A DNA stretch of 64,000 nt, taken from contig CBDHHG010000033.1 in assembly GCA_965263225.1 (NCBI GenBank), forward strand, positions 124,001 through 188,000. Direction: 5' to 3'. The notes under the pieces were generated by a model. That model saw only the letters and a list, made by a program, of their open reading frames with translations, was not told where the DNA came from and searched no databases. Below, piece after piece: positions 1-9,503 of this stretch. The stretch is from DT-111 sp965263225 (GTDB lineage: Bacteria > Bacteroidota > Bacteroidia > Chitinophagales > Saprospiraceae). Position 1 is the first letter of the stretch, and the number at the start of each line of letters is the position of its first letter. The position numbers were made by a program, and so were the translations under genes.

Positions 1-1413
1 AGTTGAGATGATCGTCTTCCCATTTGATAACTCCGCAATGAAAGTTACAGGCTCCTGAAAGGAAGTATCCAGCTGTCTTTTCAGAAATCTTCCTTTTCTA
101 TTCTGAGATTCTACGATCTCAAAAAGGCCCTTTTGGGTACCTATTAATGGTCGCTTTCGATTTCCTATATGTAAACGGTAAGGCTTGGTATCTCTAAGAA
201 TGGTGTCCAAACCCGTTTGGTTTATCAGCCCTAGATTGTGATCCACCAATCTAAGACCATCCCTAGTCAAAAACCAGGTTCTTCCCAGCGGATCTTGTGC
301 CATAGACAATACACTTGTCTTTATTCCATCCGTACTTTTTAGTGTATTAAATATGGATTTAAACTTCGGTTTATGAATATTTGCAAAATAGACCCCACTG
401 TTGGGAGCACTAATCCACAGGGTTTGATCAGAATCAAAGTAAATCTTTTTGATTTCTTTGGTAAAAAGCACAGGTTCTTCAACGCCTTCCGTCAAAACAA
501 CTTGTGTGGTGGAACGCGTGAGTTTATCAACGAATAATAGTTCTTTGCCTTCCAGAACAATAGCCAACAATCCATCATCTACTGCACTTACATGCGTAAC
601 AGATCGATCGTTAATAGATAGGAAAGGATAAATCTGCTCGTCCCTAGCATTAAATACGGATAGTCCTTTCTTTGTAGCAATCCAAACCTTTTCTTCTTTC
701 TCTTCAGGAAAGATGGCGTTTACCTCTACACCTTTCATCAGATGCATAGGAGGGGCTGGAGTCCAACCTTCGCGATGATATGAGAAATGTCTTACCTCTA
801 GTCCTCCTTCCATAGACTCCGGTAAAGGACGAAACAAACAATAGGAAGAATCAGCCGCCAGTCTAAGCATTCTGGCATTTAAGTTCACATAGTAGTCACC
901 AAGTACTGTCGTTTGCTGGGTACTATCAATAGGCATTACAGCGAACTGTCCTTCCCCAGTAATCCACAATTCTTGTCGATCGCGGTCAAGATAAAACAGC
1001 CGGTACCCCTTAAAAATGGGCGTCTGCGAATCTTGCTGTAATAGTCTTTTCTCAAACCTCCCTTCCTCTCGTCGGTAACGATAAATACCACTAACTGTAC
1101 TAAACCAAAGATCAGCAGCGGCATCTTCAAAAAAAAGTCCCTGAATATTATTCTCATCTAGAGCCCCAGGAGTTCCTGGATCAGAAAGAAATTGATGCAC
1201 CTCTTGACCATCAAATCTATTGAGGCCATTGATAGAACTAATCCAAACAAAACCGTCACTATCCTTGTAGACAAAGTAGTTAAAGGCACCTGAGGTCAAA
1301 TTGTCGGCAACCGATAACCGATTTAAATGAACTATTTGGTCTTGCCCGATCCCATCCAGGTAACAGTGAGCAGCAAAAACTAACAAAAAAAATATTCGCG
1401 TAATCCTCTTCAT
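1..1413 (-). CDS. Two-component propeller sensor protein, N-terminal part (runs off the window)
   Basis: Reading the minus strand from the ATG at 1411-1413 gives an uninterrupted frame to base 1, so the gene continues beyond the window. The protein starts with an export signal (MKRITRIFFLLVFAAHC) and continues with regulator-propeller repeats of the type 'D..G.vWi.t..GlnrfdG' (for example DSDGFVWISSINGLNRFDG near residue 55, then KVWIATKKGLSVF and RTWFLTRDGLRLVD). This is the periplasmic sensor part of Bacteroidota one-protein two-component systems, usually followed by a Y_Y_Y domain, a membrane segment and a kinase or HTH output. Those outputs are not visible here, so the ligand and output type cannot be named. 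Confidence 0.85.
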   Translation of the reverse strand, partial: MKRITRIFFLLVFAAHCYLDGIGQDQIVHLNRLSVADNLTSGAFNYFVYKDSDGFVWISSINGLNRFDGQEVHQFLSDPGTPGALDENNIQGLFFEDAAADLWFSTVSGIYRYRREEGRFEKRLLQQDSQTPIFKGYRLFYLDRDRQELWITGEGQFAVMPIDSTQQTTVLGDYYVNLNARMLRLAADSSYCLFRPLPESMEGGLEVRHFSYHREGWTPAPPMHLMKGVEVNAIFPEEKEEKVWIATKKGLSVFNARDEQIYPFLSINDRSVTHVSAVDDGLLAIVLEGKELLFVDKLTRSTTQVVLTEGVEEPVLFTKEIKKIYFDSDQTLWISAPNSGVYFANIHKPKFKSIFNTLKSTDGIKTSVLSMAQDPLGRTWFLTRDGLRLVDHNLGLINQTGLDTILRDTKPYRLHIGNRKRPLIGTQKGLFEIVESQNRKGRFLKRQLDTSFQEPVTFIAELSNGKTIIST

Positions 1414-1463
1414 AATGCTGGATTGAACAAGTTAGTCTAAACCGAAGCTAGGATATAACCATA

Positions 1464-2804
1464 CTAAACCATCAGGCTTAGCTCCTTCAGGAAAGGGATG
1501 GATGAGGTGTAAAAGTATTCTCCTCCTTCTAGGGTCACGATATGTTTAGACTCCTTAATGATTTCCTCAATGTTCTTATCAAAAGTTACCTCCCTCATGT
1601 CTCCCCAACCTAAATTCCATCTTTGCGGAACAGGGGATTTATTCATCTGGTAAGTCATGAGCGGGTCCTTACCTGAAATCTTCTTGCTTGCACCCAAAAA
1701 AGGGCTATTGGCCAAATTCTGATGAATAAGCTCAAACTGCTCCACAATACTTCTTTGATAGCAAATAAAGAGCAAGCCCTCATCATTTTCCCGCTCCTCC
1801 TTGTAGGGAATAGCCCTCCTCACAATCCTAGGGTCGTCCTTTCCAAATCGAGGATTAGTTTTTCGCACATGGGCATGTAGGGGGCACTTTTGTCCATAGT
1901 CCCCAGAATAATCAAAGTCGTTATCCCAATCCGCTCCCCGATGTGGCTTGGCAAAGCTAGTTACGGGGGTCCCATCGTGGAATCTACCCATGATTTGGGC
2001 CTCAATATATTGACGAAACTCATAATTCTGCTCGTTGATCGGAAGACTAGAAGCTGAAAGGAGTTCATCAATCAGGTGTTTATAGAATTCCTTTATTTGT
2101 CTGATTTTGCGATACACTAGATAACTACCATAGCGCCCCTTAACAGACTCCTCAAGCAATACGTACTTCAATATATCCCCATCCGTATCGAGGCTGGGTT
2201 GACTAATTCCATCGGCAAAGCCAAACACCTCCACAGCCACTTTTTCTCCCGGTCGGGTTGGAAACTCCTTATACAGCTTCATACCTCTTTCCCAATGTAC
2301 TGGCTCAACCAACAAACCAGAAAACCGTTTGAGTACCTTCTTCTGTATTGTATTTAGTACATCTTCTTCATCAGCCGCAATACTCAGCAAGGCATGATAA
2401 AACCTAAATCGATACTTATGATCCCACCTGTTGGAATCTCGATCTTGCAGTACCGTTCGAGTTCTGTAGGATTGCATGCCGTGCCTGAAGGCAACATCTA
2501 TCGGGATATTAGGTGGATCAACCTCCAAATACACGTAGCCTTTATAAGACAAAGAAAAGGTAACCACAGGACAACTGCTTTGTTTTTTGGGTGATTTAAA
2601 ATTAATAGGACTTGATTGTTGCTCCTGGGCAGAAGTTATTACGTGACGAGCTAAATTAGATATTACTTGTCGCAGTTTTTTCTCGGCACCTGGTTTAAAT
2701 TCTAAAAGGATAAGTCTAACAAAATCCTTGTCTTGACATTGTAAGATATTGGCTTGAATATCCTGCAAGGGCAAGTTCGTTGTAGGGGACAATTTTGGGT
2801 TCAT
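1464..2804 (-). CDS. DyP-type heme peroxidase
   Basis: Dye-decolorizing peroxidases oxidise aromatic substrates with H2O2 using heme. The 446-aa protein shows the family opening (DIQANIL near residue 16), the distal motif GFADG (G-x-x-D-G) followed by ISQPSLDTDG, and the conserved block CPLHAHVRKTNPR, whose His312 is a candidate heme ligand. A later RRAIPY stretch also fits. There is no signal peptide, so it is probably cytoplasmic. Length is normal for the family. The C-terminus carries no obvious encapsulin-loading peptide and no encapsulin gene is nearby. It stands alone between the propeller sensor and small hypothetical ORFs, so its physiological substrate is unknown. Confidence 0.85.
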   Translation of the reverse strand: MNPKLSPTTNLPLQDIQANILQCQDKDFVRLILLEFKPGAEKKLRQVISNLARHVITSAQEQQSSPINFKSPKKQSSCPVVTFSLSYKGYVYLEVDPPNIPIDVAFRHGMQSYRTRTVLQDRDSNRWDHKYRFRFYHALLSIAADEEDVLNTIQKKVLKRFSGLLVEPVHWERGMKLYKEFPTRPGEKVAVEVFGFADGISQPSLDTDGDILKYVLLEESVKGRYGSYLVYRKIRQIKEFYKHLIDELLSASSLPINEQNYEFRQYIEAQIMGRFHDGTPVTSFAKPHRGADWDNDFDYSGDYGQKCPLHAHVRKTNPRFGKDDPRIVRRAIPYKEERENDEGLLFICYQRSIVEQFELIHQNLANSPFLGASKKISGKDPLMTYQMNKSPVPQRWNLGWGDMREVTFDKNIEEIIKESKHIVTLEGGEYFYTSSIPFLKELSLMV

Positions 2805-2885
2805 GGGTAAGAGTGTGTGGAATTGACAAAGAGTCGCTTATTTGAAAGAAATTGAAGGAATGCTTAGTAGCAGTGACTGGAACGG

Positions 2886-3071
2886 TCAGGGGAACACCAT
2901 AGGGATACATGAATTGACCTGACGGAATTTCTCTAAAACAGGAAGCGCCACCACCTCAATGCTAGCCGTGGCATTTCCTGACAAATAGAATCCTTTTGGA
3001 GGCTTCCAAAAGGGGCGCATGTCACTTTTATCTAAAATCTCTTTAAGGTGAACTGCAGAAACTGGAATCAC
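2886..3071 (-). CDS. Small hypothetical ORF (61 aa), doubtful
   Basis: An ATG-initiated frame of 61 codons lies just upstream of the DyP peroxidase on the same strand. It has no recognisable motif, signal peptide or membrane segment, and its C-terminal end overlaps another short frame, so it may be part of a decayed gene rather than a real one. Nothing in the context suggests a role. Confidence 0.2.
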   Translation of the reverse strand: MIPVSAVHLKEILDKSDMRPFWKPPKGFYLSGNATASIEVVALPVLEKFRQVNSCIPMVFP

Positions 3072-3168
3072 CCCTATTTACTATAGCCTAGAGTAGTTTA
3101 GTTCTAATGATCTAATTTCCTTTTCTATCCATTTGTATTGAAAATGACCAGACCAACATCAGGGGGCA

Positions 3169-3471
3169 TCAAGGATATTCTATTCCCGGTCGATCGAGGG
3201 GAGGGCAACCTAGTGCGGCATAATCCTCTGGGGCATTAAAGACATACCCCTTTTCACTATCATAGCCAATGAGGATTAAGCATTCGATACTTGTGGGAAG
3301 GTAAATTGCTTTGTAAACTAGGAAGCTGTCAATTTGGAATTCATTGGTACTCGCGTTATTCCGGACATGTTCAATATCAGCATGATAAAATTTCGGTCGC
3401 CCATCAATAGAAGCCCAATGAACATCTTGTATCTCTTCAAACTGCAGATTAACAATCTTGGTGAATGGCAT
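3169..3471 (-). CDS. Hypothetical protein (100 aa)
   Basis: I do not recognise this family. The protein starts MPFTKIVNLQFEEIQDVHWASIDG and is soluble and mixed alpha/beta, with no signal peptide or membrane segment. The amino-acid makeup looks like a real coding sequence (acidic, balanced, few rare residues), and the ATG is the only plausible start. It follows a long gene-poor stretch on its upstream side and is probably transcribed alone or with the doubtful ORF downstream. Confidence 0.55.
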   Translation of the reverse strand: MPFTKIVNLQFEEIQDVHWASIDGRPKFYHADIEHVRNNASTNEFQIDSFLVYKAIYLPTSIECLILIGYDSEKGYVFNAPEDYAALGCPPLDRPGIEYP

Positions 3472-4129
3472 AGCGTTTCGTTTTATCTATTGATATAATC
3501 GCTTGAAGTTGGAGGTCCTACTCTCTAGTTGTATTTACATTTCAAGTGTTTTAGACTTTCAGTTTTACTTATTTGACAGACCATTGGGGGAGTGCTTGTA
3601 CGGTACTATTTCTATCTTGGTCTATCAAAAGGAAGCCCGATCCAGTTTTTGGGGAAACAACAAGAAAATAATTTAACAAAGTAAGGACCTCAACTAAACC
3701 TAAAGATGAGCTTTCTAACAAAGGGGGAACAGCCTGATCCGTTTAAAAATCAAGGGTAATTGACCAGACAATGATTAGACTTTGTAAATTGACTTTACAA
3801 CAAAACCAATCAGCACATACATACATGATTATCAACATATAAGATGTAAACAAAATTAAGAGAGTATATAACCCATGAAAGTTCAATAATTAGAATAGGA
3901 GAATGCTTAGCTTGTTCATAGGGCATAATACCCCCATCCATTCGGGCAGCAAAATCATCTTAAAAATCCTTCCGTCAACACCACAGGGTCCCTGTATAAG
4001 CAGTAAAAGTAGTCGTATCGTACTGAGTGTACATATTTCTTTGCTACACAAGGTTATGTACTGATCAATTAGGAGAACTATTCATCAGCTTGTTCTCAAA
4101 GAACAGAGACTATATCTTGAATTATTGCC
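3472..4129. other. Gene-poor AT-rich stretch
   Basis: About 650 bases with only short chance frames. I see no RNA gene or repeat. Given the GH3 relic directly after it, this is best read as decayed coding DNA. The stretch 3900-4010 read on the minus strand has short coding-like pieces interrupted by stops, but I could not assign them. Confidence 0.4.
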
Positions 4130-4290
4130 GTATCAGCCATATCTCAAGAGGTAGCAGATTTTTGAAAAATGCAAGCCTAGTGGTAAATTGCCATTCGAAT
4201 TACCGTCGAAGAAGTAGAAGCGCAATTGGAGGATATAGCTCATGACTCCAAAGTCACACTGTATTCCTGTGGTTTTGGCTTAACTTACCA
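4130..4290 (+). pseudogene. Relic of a glycoside hydrolase family 3 (beta-glucosidase) C-terminus
   Basis: Three short reading-frame pieces on the plus strand line up with the conserved C-terminal block of GH3 beta-glucosidases. They are SQEVADF (about 4143-4163), then KPSGKLPFELPS in another frame (from 4173), then VEEVEAQLEDIAHDSKVTL ending CGFGLTY in a third frame (about 4207-4288). Known GH3 enzymes end with a very similar 'SGKLPFELPrSmeaV..q.eD...DS..plf.fGfGL.Y'. At least two frameshifts separate the pieces and the catalytic part is gone, so this is a dead fragment. Confidence 0.75.
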
Positions 4291-4329
4291 TTGACTCAAT
4301 ATGGCTCTGCCACAAAGAATTTTATCATT

Positions 4330-5805
4330 ATGATACACCTAATCGAAAAAGCAACGAACTACCAGAAACGGATGGCCATCAAGAGTGGGAGAGGGGCCTA
4401 TACCTACGCAGAATTGTTATCCGCCTCCGAAAGTATAGCCACGCAGCTCCTGCAAGGTAGAGCTGATTTAGAAGAAGCAAGAATTGCCTTCTTGGTAGAT
4501 CCCGGTTTTGACTACGTGCGACTACAATGGGGTATTTGGCGAGCTGGTGGAATTGCCGTGCCGCTTTGCACCAAGCATCCCTTACCCTCCATTGAATATG
4601 TCTTGCAGGATACGCAGGCCGAAACGGTCATCTTTTCCCAAGGCTATAAAAAGCTGTTGAGCCCAATCTTAGAAAACCAATCGCATCAATTTATACCGCT
4701 TGAAAACTTCTCCGCCCAGAGCGGGGATTTACCGGATGTACCGATGTCTCGCCGGGCCATGATTCTATACACCAGCGGTACAACGGGTACCCCTAAAGGG
4801 GTAGTGTCTACCCATCAGAATATTGAATATCAAATTACGTCGCTTACAACCTCCTGGGAATGGCAGCAAGATGACCACATCTTGAATGTCTTGCCGATGC
4901 ATCATGTACATGGCATTGTAAACGTTACCCTCTGTGCCCTATGGAGTGGAGCCTGCTGTGAGTTTTTGCCCAAGTTCGACGCTGGTGCTGTCTTTGAGAT
5001 CTTCTCCAGAGGAGAGGTGAATGTCTTTATGGCCGTACCCACCATCTATTTTAAGTTAATCGCCCATTGGAATAGCTTGCCGCCCAAAGCGCAAGAAACC
5101 ATTTCTAATGTGCTAGAGCCATTTCGGTTGATGGTTTCAGGTTCAGCGGCTCTACCGATTTCCGTCTTGGAACAATGGAGAAGCATTAGTGGCCAAACGT
5201 TGCTAGAAAGATATGGTATGACAGAAATGGGCATGGCGATTAGTAACCCGTATCGTGGAGAACGTAAACCTGGCCACATCGGTCAACCTCTTGCTAATGT
5301 GACCATTCGCATTGCAGGTGAAAACAACCGAGTAGTTACAGCAGGGACAAGTGGAGAAATTCAAGTGAAAGGCCCCAATGTATTCAAGGAGTACTGGCAA
5401 AAACCAGAGGCTACCATCAAGGCCTTTACAGAAGATGGTTGGTTTAAAACCGGAGATATTGCAGTTTTTGAAAAAGGGAGTTATCGCATTCTTGGACGAA
5501 ACTCCGTAGATATCATCAAATCGGGTGGCTATAAGATCTCAGCTTTGGAGATAGAAGAGGTACTTCGTTCACATCCTGCCATCGAGGAATGCGGGGTAGT
5601 GGGCTTGCCTGACGATGAGTGGGGCGAAATCATCGGAGCTTGTTTAATTACTGATAATGAGGACCTTGACTTAGAGCGATTAAAAGAATGGTTGAAAGAG
5701 CGCTTGCCAAGGTATCAACTTCCCAGAAAATACATCTTTGAAGAGGATCTCCCACGAAATGTAATGGGAAAGGTTACGAAGAAGGAACTGAAGAAGATGT
5801 TTTAA
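4330..5805 (+). CDS. matB: Malonyl-CoA synthetase (acyl-CoA synthetase family)
   Basis: ATP-dependent ligation of malonate to CoA. The protein is a complete ANL-superfamily enzyme with the P-loop YTSGTTGTPKG near residue 147, the PMHHVHGIVN block, ERYGMTEMG near residue 292, the GWFKTGDIA hinge region and the C-terminal NVMGKVTKKEL catalytic lysine motif. The sequence around VSGSAALP and RYGMTEMGMAISNP resembles MatB/ACSF3 more than long-chain ligases. The strongest support for malonate is the adjacent madL and madM. The open frame extends to an ATG at 4291, but the ATG at 4330 (MIHLIEKA) gives a normal family start, so I chose it. Confidence 0.85.
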   Translation: MIHLIEKATNYQKRMAIKSGRGAYTYAELLSASESIATQLLQGRADLEEARIAFLVDPGFDYVRLQWGIWRAGGIAVPLCTKHPLPSIEYVLQDTQAETVIFSQGYKKLLSPILENQSHQFIPLENFSAQSGDLPDVPMSRRAMILYTSGTTGTPKGVVSTHQNIEYQITSLTTSWEWQQDDHILNVLPMHHVHGIVNVTLCALWSGACCEFLPKFDAGAVFEIFSRGEVNVFMAVPTIYFKLIAHWNSLPPKAQETISNVLEPFRLMVSGSAALPISVLEQWRSISGQTLLERYGMTEMGMAISNPYRGERKPGHIGQPLANVTIRIAGENNRVVTAGTSGEIQVKGPNVFKEYWQKPEATIKAFTEDGWFKTGDIAVFEKGSYRILGRNSVDIIKSGGYKISALEIEEVLRSHPAIEECGVVGLPDDEWGEIIGACLITDNEDLDLERLKEWLKERLPRYQLPRKYIFEEDLPRNVMGKVTKKELKKMF

Positions 5806-5823
5806 GTTTTAAAATCAATAACT

Positions 5824-6201
5824 ATGACAATATATGGAGTTGCCTTATTGGCCTTCTGCTACCTTGCCGGAAAATTACTCGGATTCCTGCTTGGCGACTT
5901 ATTGCAGTTCGATGGAGACATCGGAGGAGTAGGGTTTGCAATGATTATTCTAATTCTGGGCCACAATTATCTGAAGAAGAAAGACCTGATCAAGGGGCCT
6001 TCCACCAATGGGATTCTTTTTTGGAGCAGCATGTATCTACCCGTAATTGTGGCGATGGCTGCTACTTCCAATGTGCACGCGGCCCTTTCTGGTGGGATGG
6101 TGGCAGTATTGGCAGGCGTAATTGCGACTATTGCCGGTTTTCTCTTAGTTCCAGTCTTATCCAAGATAGGACGGCCCAACACAGAAGAGTTCAACCGATA
6201 A
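5824..6201 (+). CDS. madL: Malonate transporter subunit MadL
   Basis: Small subunit of the MadLM malonate:sodium symporter in the inner membrane. The 125-aa protein begins MTIYGVALLAFCYLAGKLLG and has about four hydrophobic segments, as expected for MadL. It begins 18 bases after matB and is followed 13 bases later by madM, so the three genes form one operon. MadL acts only together with MadM. Confidence 0.88.
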   Translation: MTIYGVALLAFCYLAGKLLGFLLGDLLQFDGDIGGVGFAMIILILGHNYLKKKDLIKGPSTNGILFWSSMYLPVIVAMAATSNVHAALSGGMVAVLAGVIATIAGFLLVPVLSKIGRPNTEEFNR

Positions 6202-6214
6202 AACCCAATCCATC

Positions 6215-6961
6215 ATGCTAGATACAATCAGTCAAGTTATTGGTAAGAATGGCCTCATCTTCGCCTTTCTTTTTGTGGGACTCATTATGTTGTTTTCCTT
6301 TTGGTTGTCCAATACCTTTACCCGAAAAAAGATTCCCGGTGTGGCAATAGCCATTCTGATTGGCTTAGGCTTGGCGCTATTCGGTGGGAAAAAGGGCATT
6401 GCTGATATCCCTTTATTTGCAGGTATGGCACTGCTAGGAGGATCTATGTTACGGGATTTCACGGTAGTGGCGACGGCTATGGGAGCAGATTTAGATAAAA
6501 TAAAGCACGCAGGTTTAGCGGGCGGGGTGTCATTGATTATTGGCGTCATTGCGTCTTTTTTCTTCGGTGTGATCGTAGCCTATTTGCTGGGATACCGTGA
6601 TGCCGAAAGTATGGCAACGATAGGGGCAGGTGCTTGTACTTATATTGTTGGACCAGTTACTGGCTCCGCCTTAGGAGCAAGCTCAGAGGTGATCGCCATA
6701 AGTATTGCAGCGGGGGTAGTCAAGACGATCGTGACTACCATCGGGACACCCTTGATAGCGAATTCTATTCAACTCAATAACCCCCATTCGGCAGTAGTTT
6801 TTGGTGGCTTGTTAGGAACAACGAGTGGGGTAGCGGCGGGATTGGCAGCTACTGATCCAAAGTTAGTTCCCTACGGCGCGCTAACTGCTACTTTCTATAC
6901 GGGATTGGGATGTTTAATCTGCCCATCAATCTTGTACATCCTGCTTAGAATGTTGGTGTAG
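6215..6961 (+). CDS. madM: Malonate transporter subunit MadM
   Basis: Large subunit of the malonate symporter. The 248-aa protein is almost wholly hydrophobic with about eight predicted membrane segments, including glycine-rich stretches such as GAGACTYIVGPVTGSALGAS that are typical of MadM. It is the last gene of the matB-madL-madM operon. No malonate decarboxylase subunits (mdcA-E) are present, so malonate is probably converted to malonyl-CoA by MatB and used from there. This is an inference from gene content. Confidence 0.88.
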   Translation: MLDTISQVIGKNGLIFAFLFVGLIMLFSFWLSNTFTRKKIPGVAIAILIGLGLALFGGKKGIADIPLFAGMALLGGSMLRDFTVVATAMGADLDKIKHAGLAGGVSLIIGVIASFFFGVIVAYLLGYRDAESMATIGAGACTYIVGPVTGSALGASSEVIAISIAAGVVKTIVTTIGTPLIANSIQLNNPHSAVVFGGLLGTTSGVAAGLAATDPKLVPYGALTATFYTGLGCLICPSILYILLRMLV

Positions 6962-7118
6962 ATGATCTAGCAATTTTTCAAAATCCTACAAACTATGCTC
7001 CAACATTAGAAATCTTGTCCACTTTAAGGGCAACTTTGTCTTATTCACCCTTTCTTTCAGTAGGAATTCAACCCCTTGTAGATAGCTTTGGCGAAAAGCT
7101 AAACAAAGGAGAATACGT

Positions 7119-8237
7119 ATGAAGTATGCTATCGTATTATTGATTATTCTGGTAGACCTATCCATCTCCACTGGACAATCCGCAAAACTATGGGGCGTTA
7201 CATCAACGGATGGGCAACACGGCTCCGGCACCCTATTCTCTATCGATAACGATGGCACTGACTTTACCATAACCCATAATTTTGATCCGCAAATAGGTTA
7301 TTCTTTCGGCAGTTTACTATTGGTACACGATAAACTATGGGGAATGACAAGAGGGGGTGAGCGGAGAGGGGAAGGAGAACACGGAACCATATTCTATATC
7401 AACATTGATGGATCTAACTTTACAGTTGTTCATTACTTCAATGGGTTTGATGGGAGCCAACCCCTCGGAGAATTAATGGAAAATGATGGAAAGCTATGGG
7501 GAATGACCAGTTCTGGAGGAAAGTACAATCAGGGCCTAATTTTTAATATATCTACCGCTGGAGATCAATATCATGTCATCCATCATTTTAATGGCGATGA
7601 TGGAGGTCATCCTCGGAATGCACTGCTATGTTATGAAGATCAATTTTGGGGAACGACTTCCAGAGGAGGAGCTAATAACATGGGGGTGATTTTTACCTTA
7701 CAAACGGATGGAACTGGTTTACGGAAAGTTTATGATTTTGAGAAAAAGAGGGGAGGGGAGCCGGAAAGCGGGTTAACCTATAGCGATGGAAAATTGTGGG
7801 GTACCACGGCTAGAGGAGGCAAATTCAATGAGGGTAGTATTTTCAGTTTAGCTATTAGTAGTGGTAAGGTTGAATACCTTCATGATTTGATATATCCTGT
7901 ACTCGGAGAATTGTTTGAGAGTAATGGAAAAGTATGGGGTATGGTGGCTTTGAGAGGAGAAGATAACTGTGGTGTCATTTTTAATGTTAACCCTAGCGAT
8001 TCCAGATATACAAAAGTTTATGACTTTGATTGTGAGAATGGACGTTTTCCCGAGGGAAATTTAATGGAAAGTAATAATTTACTATGGGGACTAACCCGGT
8101 TTGGAGGGTCATCAAACAAGGGCGTTATTTTTTCATTGACTAAAGATGGGCGCGACTTTACTAAAGTATTAGATTTTAACGAAATGACCGGAGGGGTACC
8201 TTATAGTACCTTGGTAGCGGTACCTCTAAAAGACTAG
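7119..8237 (+). CDS. Exported GloVer tandem-repeat protein
   Basis: The protein has an N-terminal signal peptide (MKYAIVLLIILVDLSISTGQ) followed by about seven repeats of roughly 50 residues with the pattern 'kLWGmT..GG..n.G.iF.i..dG..f..vh.F'. This matches the GloVer repeat (TIGR03803, named for Gloeobacter and Verrucomicrobia), which likely folds as a beta-propeller. There is no T9SS sorting domain at the C-terminus, so it is probably periplasmic or loosely surface-attached. Function of the family is unknown. It precedes a serine hydrolase gene on the same strand with an 86-base gap. Confidence 0.8.
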   Translation: MKYAIVLLIILVDLSISTGQSAKLWGVTSTDGQHGSGTLFSIDNDGTDFTITHNFDPQIGYSFGSLLLVHDKLWGMTRGGERRGEGEHGTIFYINIDGSNFTVVHYFNGFDGSQPLGELMENDGKLWGMTSSGGKYNQGLIFNISTAGDQYHVIHHFNGDDGGHPRNALLCYEDQFWGTTSRGGANNMGVIFTLQTDGTGLRKVYDFEKKRGGEPESGLTYSDGKLWGTTARGGKFNEGSIFSLAISSGKVEYLHDLIYPVLGELFESNGKVWGMVALRGEDNCGVIFNVNPSDSRYTKVYDFDCENGRFPEGNLMESNNLLWGLTRFGGSSNKGVIFSLTKDGRDFTKVLDFNEMTGGVPYSTLVAVPLKD

Positions 8238-8323
8238 GTCAAAGACTTAGCCATATGGGACTGACTTCATCTAACTAATCCATCCTTTACTTCATTTCAA
8301 GTTATCTGTAAAACATTACATTT

Positions 8324-9469
8324 ATGAAAGCGACTAGCTATTTTGTCCTGCTAGCCCTACTCACTGCTTGTGTGAGCGGGGTTGATCATCCATCAACGGA
8401 TAAAGCTACTTTGGCTACAATTCTTAAAGATTTTCAGGACCAGCTTGAGGCGGACTTAGTAGATGATAATATCGATGGAAGCATTTCTGCATCCGTAATA
8501 AAAGGGGATACTATAATCTGGTCACGGGCTTTTGGCGTATCTGACAGGTTGTCCAATAAAAAAGCAGATGGCAATACGATATATCGAGTAGGCTCTGTAA
8601 CAAAATCCTTTACAGCCTTACTTATGATGCAATTGGAAGAAGACGGGCTGCTAAACATAGAAGATCCGGTAGAAAGCTACCTCGAAGAGATCAAAAACTT
8701 ACAGGGATACTCAGATTCTACCAAGATCAATTTTAAGCAATTGGCCAGTCATACCGCTGGCCTCCAGCGGGAACCCGATTGGGAAGAGGCCTATACAGGG
8801 CCGATTCAAGATTGGGAACAGAAGTTGTTAGCCTGTATCCCTAAAACCTCTTTCCAATCTAAACCAGGAGAAAAATACAGCTATTCCAACATTGGGTATG
8901 GAATACTGGGTTTGGCACTGTCCCGAGCCGCCAAGAAACCGTATATGGAGTTGATTGAGGAAAAAATATTTAAACCGCTTCGCATGAAGAATAGCTACTT
9001 CATAGTTCCAGAAGAAAGATTGGACCATTTAGCCAAAGGGATGGAAGGGGGACCGTTTGGGGAGCTCAATTTAGATACACCTAAGGAGGAACATAAAGGG
9101 CGGGGATATAAGGTTCCCAATGGGGCCATCTATTCAACACCAAATGATCTTGCGAAATTTATGATGAGTACCTTAGGGCATCATGATCTATTAGGGAACT
9201 CTAAACTGCATGCCATGCAAGAGCCAGTTTGGGTTGAGGATGAACAATGGTGGCAAAATTATGGCTTAGGATTCAGATTGCTGAGGGATAGTACTATTGC
9301 AACCGTTGGTCACACCGGAGCCGTTTCAGGATATACTGCAAATTTCATGTTTGAAAGAGAACAAGAATATGGAGTTGTCATCATGAGAAACTACAATTGG
9401 GGTATGACCAATATTGATCTACGCGCATTTGCTCTATTGAGGAGATTAGTAAAACTGCATAAGACATAA
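8324..9469 (+). CDS. Serine hydrolase of the class C beta-lactamase family (lipoprotein)
   Basis: The 381-aa protein carries the three active-site elements of the beta-lactamase/DD-peptidase fold: S91-V-T-K94 (SxxK), Y187-S-N (YxN) and H330-T-G (in place of KTG). The N-terminus MKATSYFVLLALLTACVSG ends in a lipobox with a cysteine near residue 16, so it is likely an outer- or inner-membrane lipoprotein. Family members include esterases, D-aminopeptidases and penicillin-binding proteins, and the sequence alone does not choose between them. The histidine kinase pair starts 35 bases downstream and may be co-transcribed. Confidence 0.85.
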   Translation: MKATSYFVLLALLTACVSGVDHPSTDKATLATILKDFQDQLEADLVDDNIDGSISASVIKGDTIIWSRAFGVSDRLSNKKADGNTIYRVGSVTKSFTALLMMQLEEDGLLNIEDPVESYLEEIKNLQGYSDSTKINFKQLASHTAGLQREPDWEEAYTGPIQDWEQKLLACIPKTSFQSKPGEKYSYSNIGYGILGLALSRAAKKPYMELIEEKIFKPLRMKNSYFIVPEERLDHLAKGMEGGPFGELNLDTPKEEHKGRGYKVPNGAIYSTPNDLAKFMMSTLGHHDLLGNSKLHAMQEPVWVEDEQWWQNYGLGFRLLRDSTIATVGHTGAVSGYTANFMFEREQEYGVVIMRNYNWGMTNIDLRAFALLRRLVKLHKT

Positions 9470-9503
9470 TACCGTAAAGCAGCAACAAAACTAACCTTAC
9501 GCA

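Noticed and set aside
1464..2804. DyP peroxidase as encapsulin cargo
   Set aside because: No encapsulin gene is nearby and the C-terminus lacks a recognisable cargo-loading peptide.
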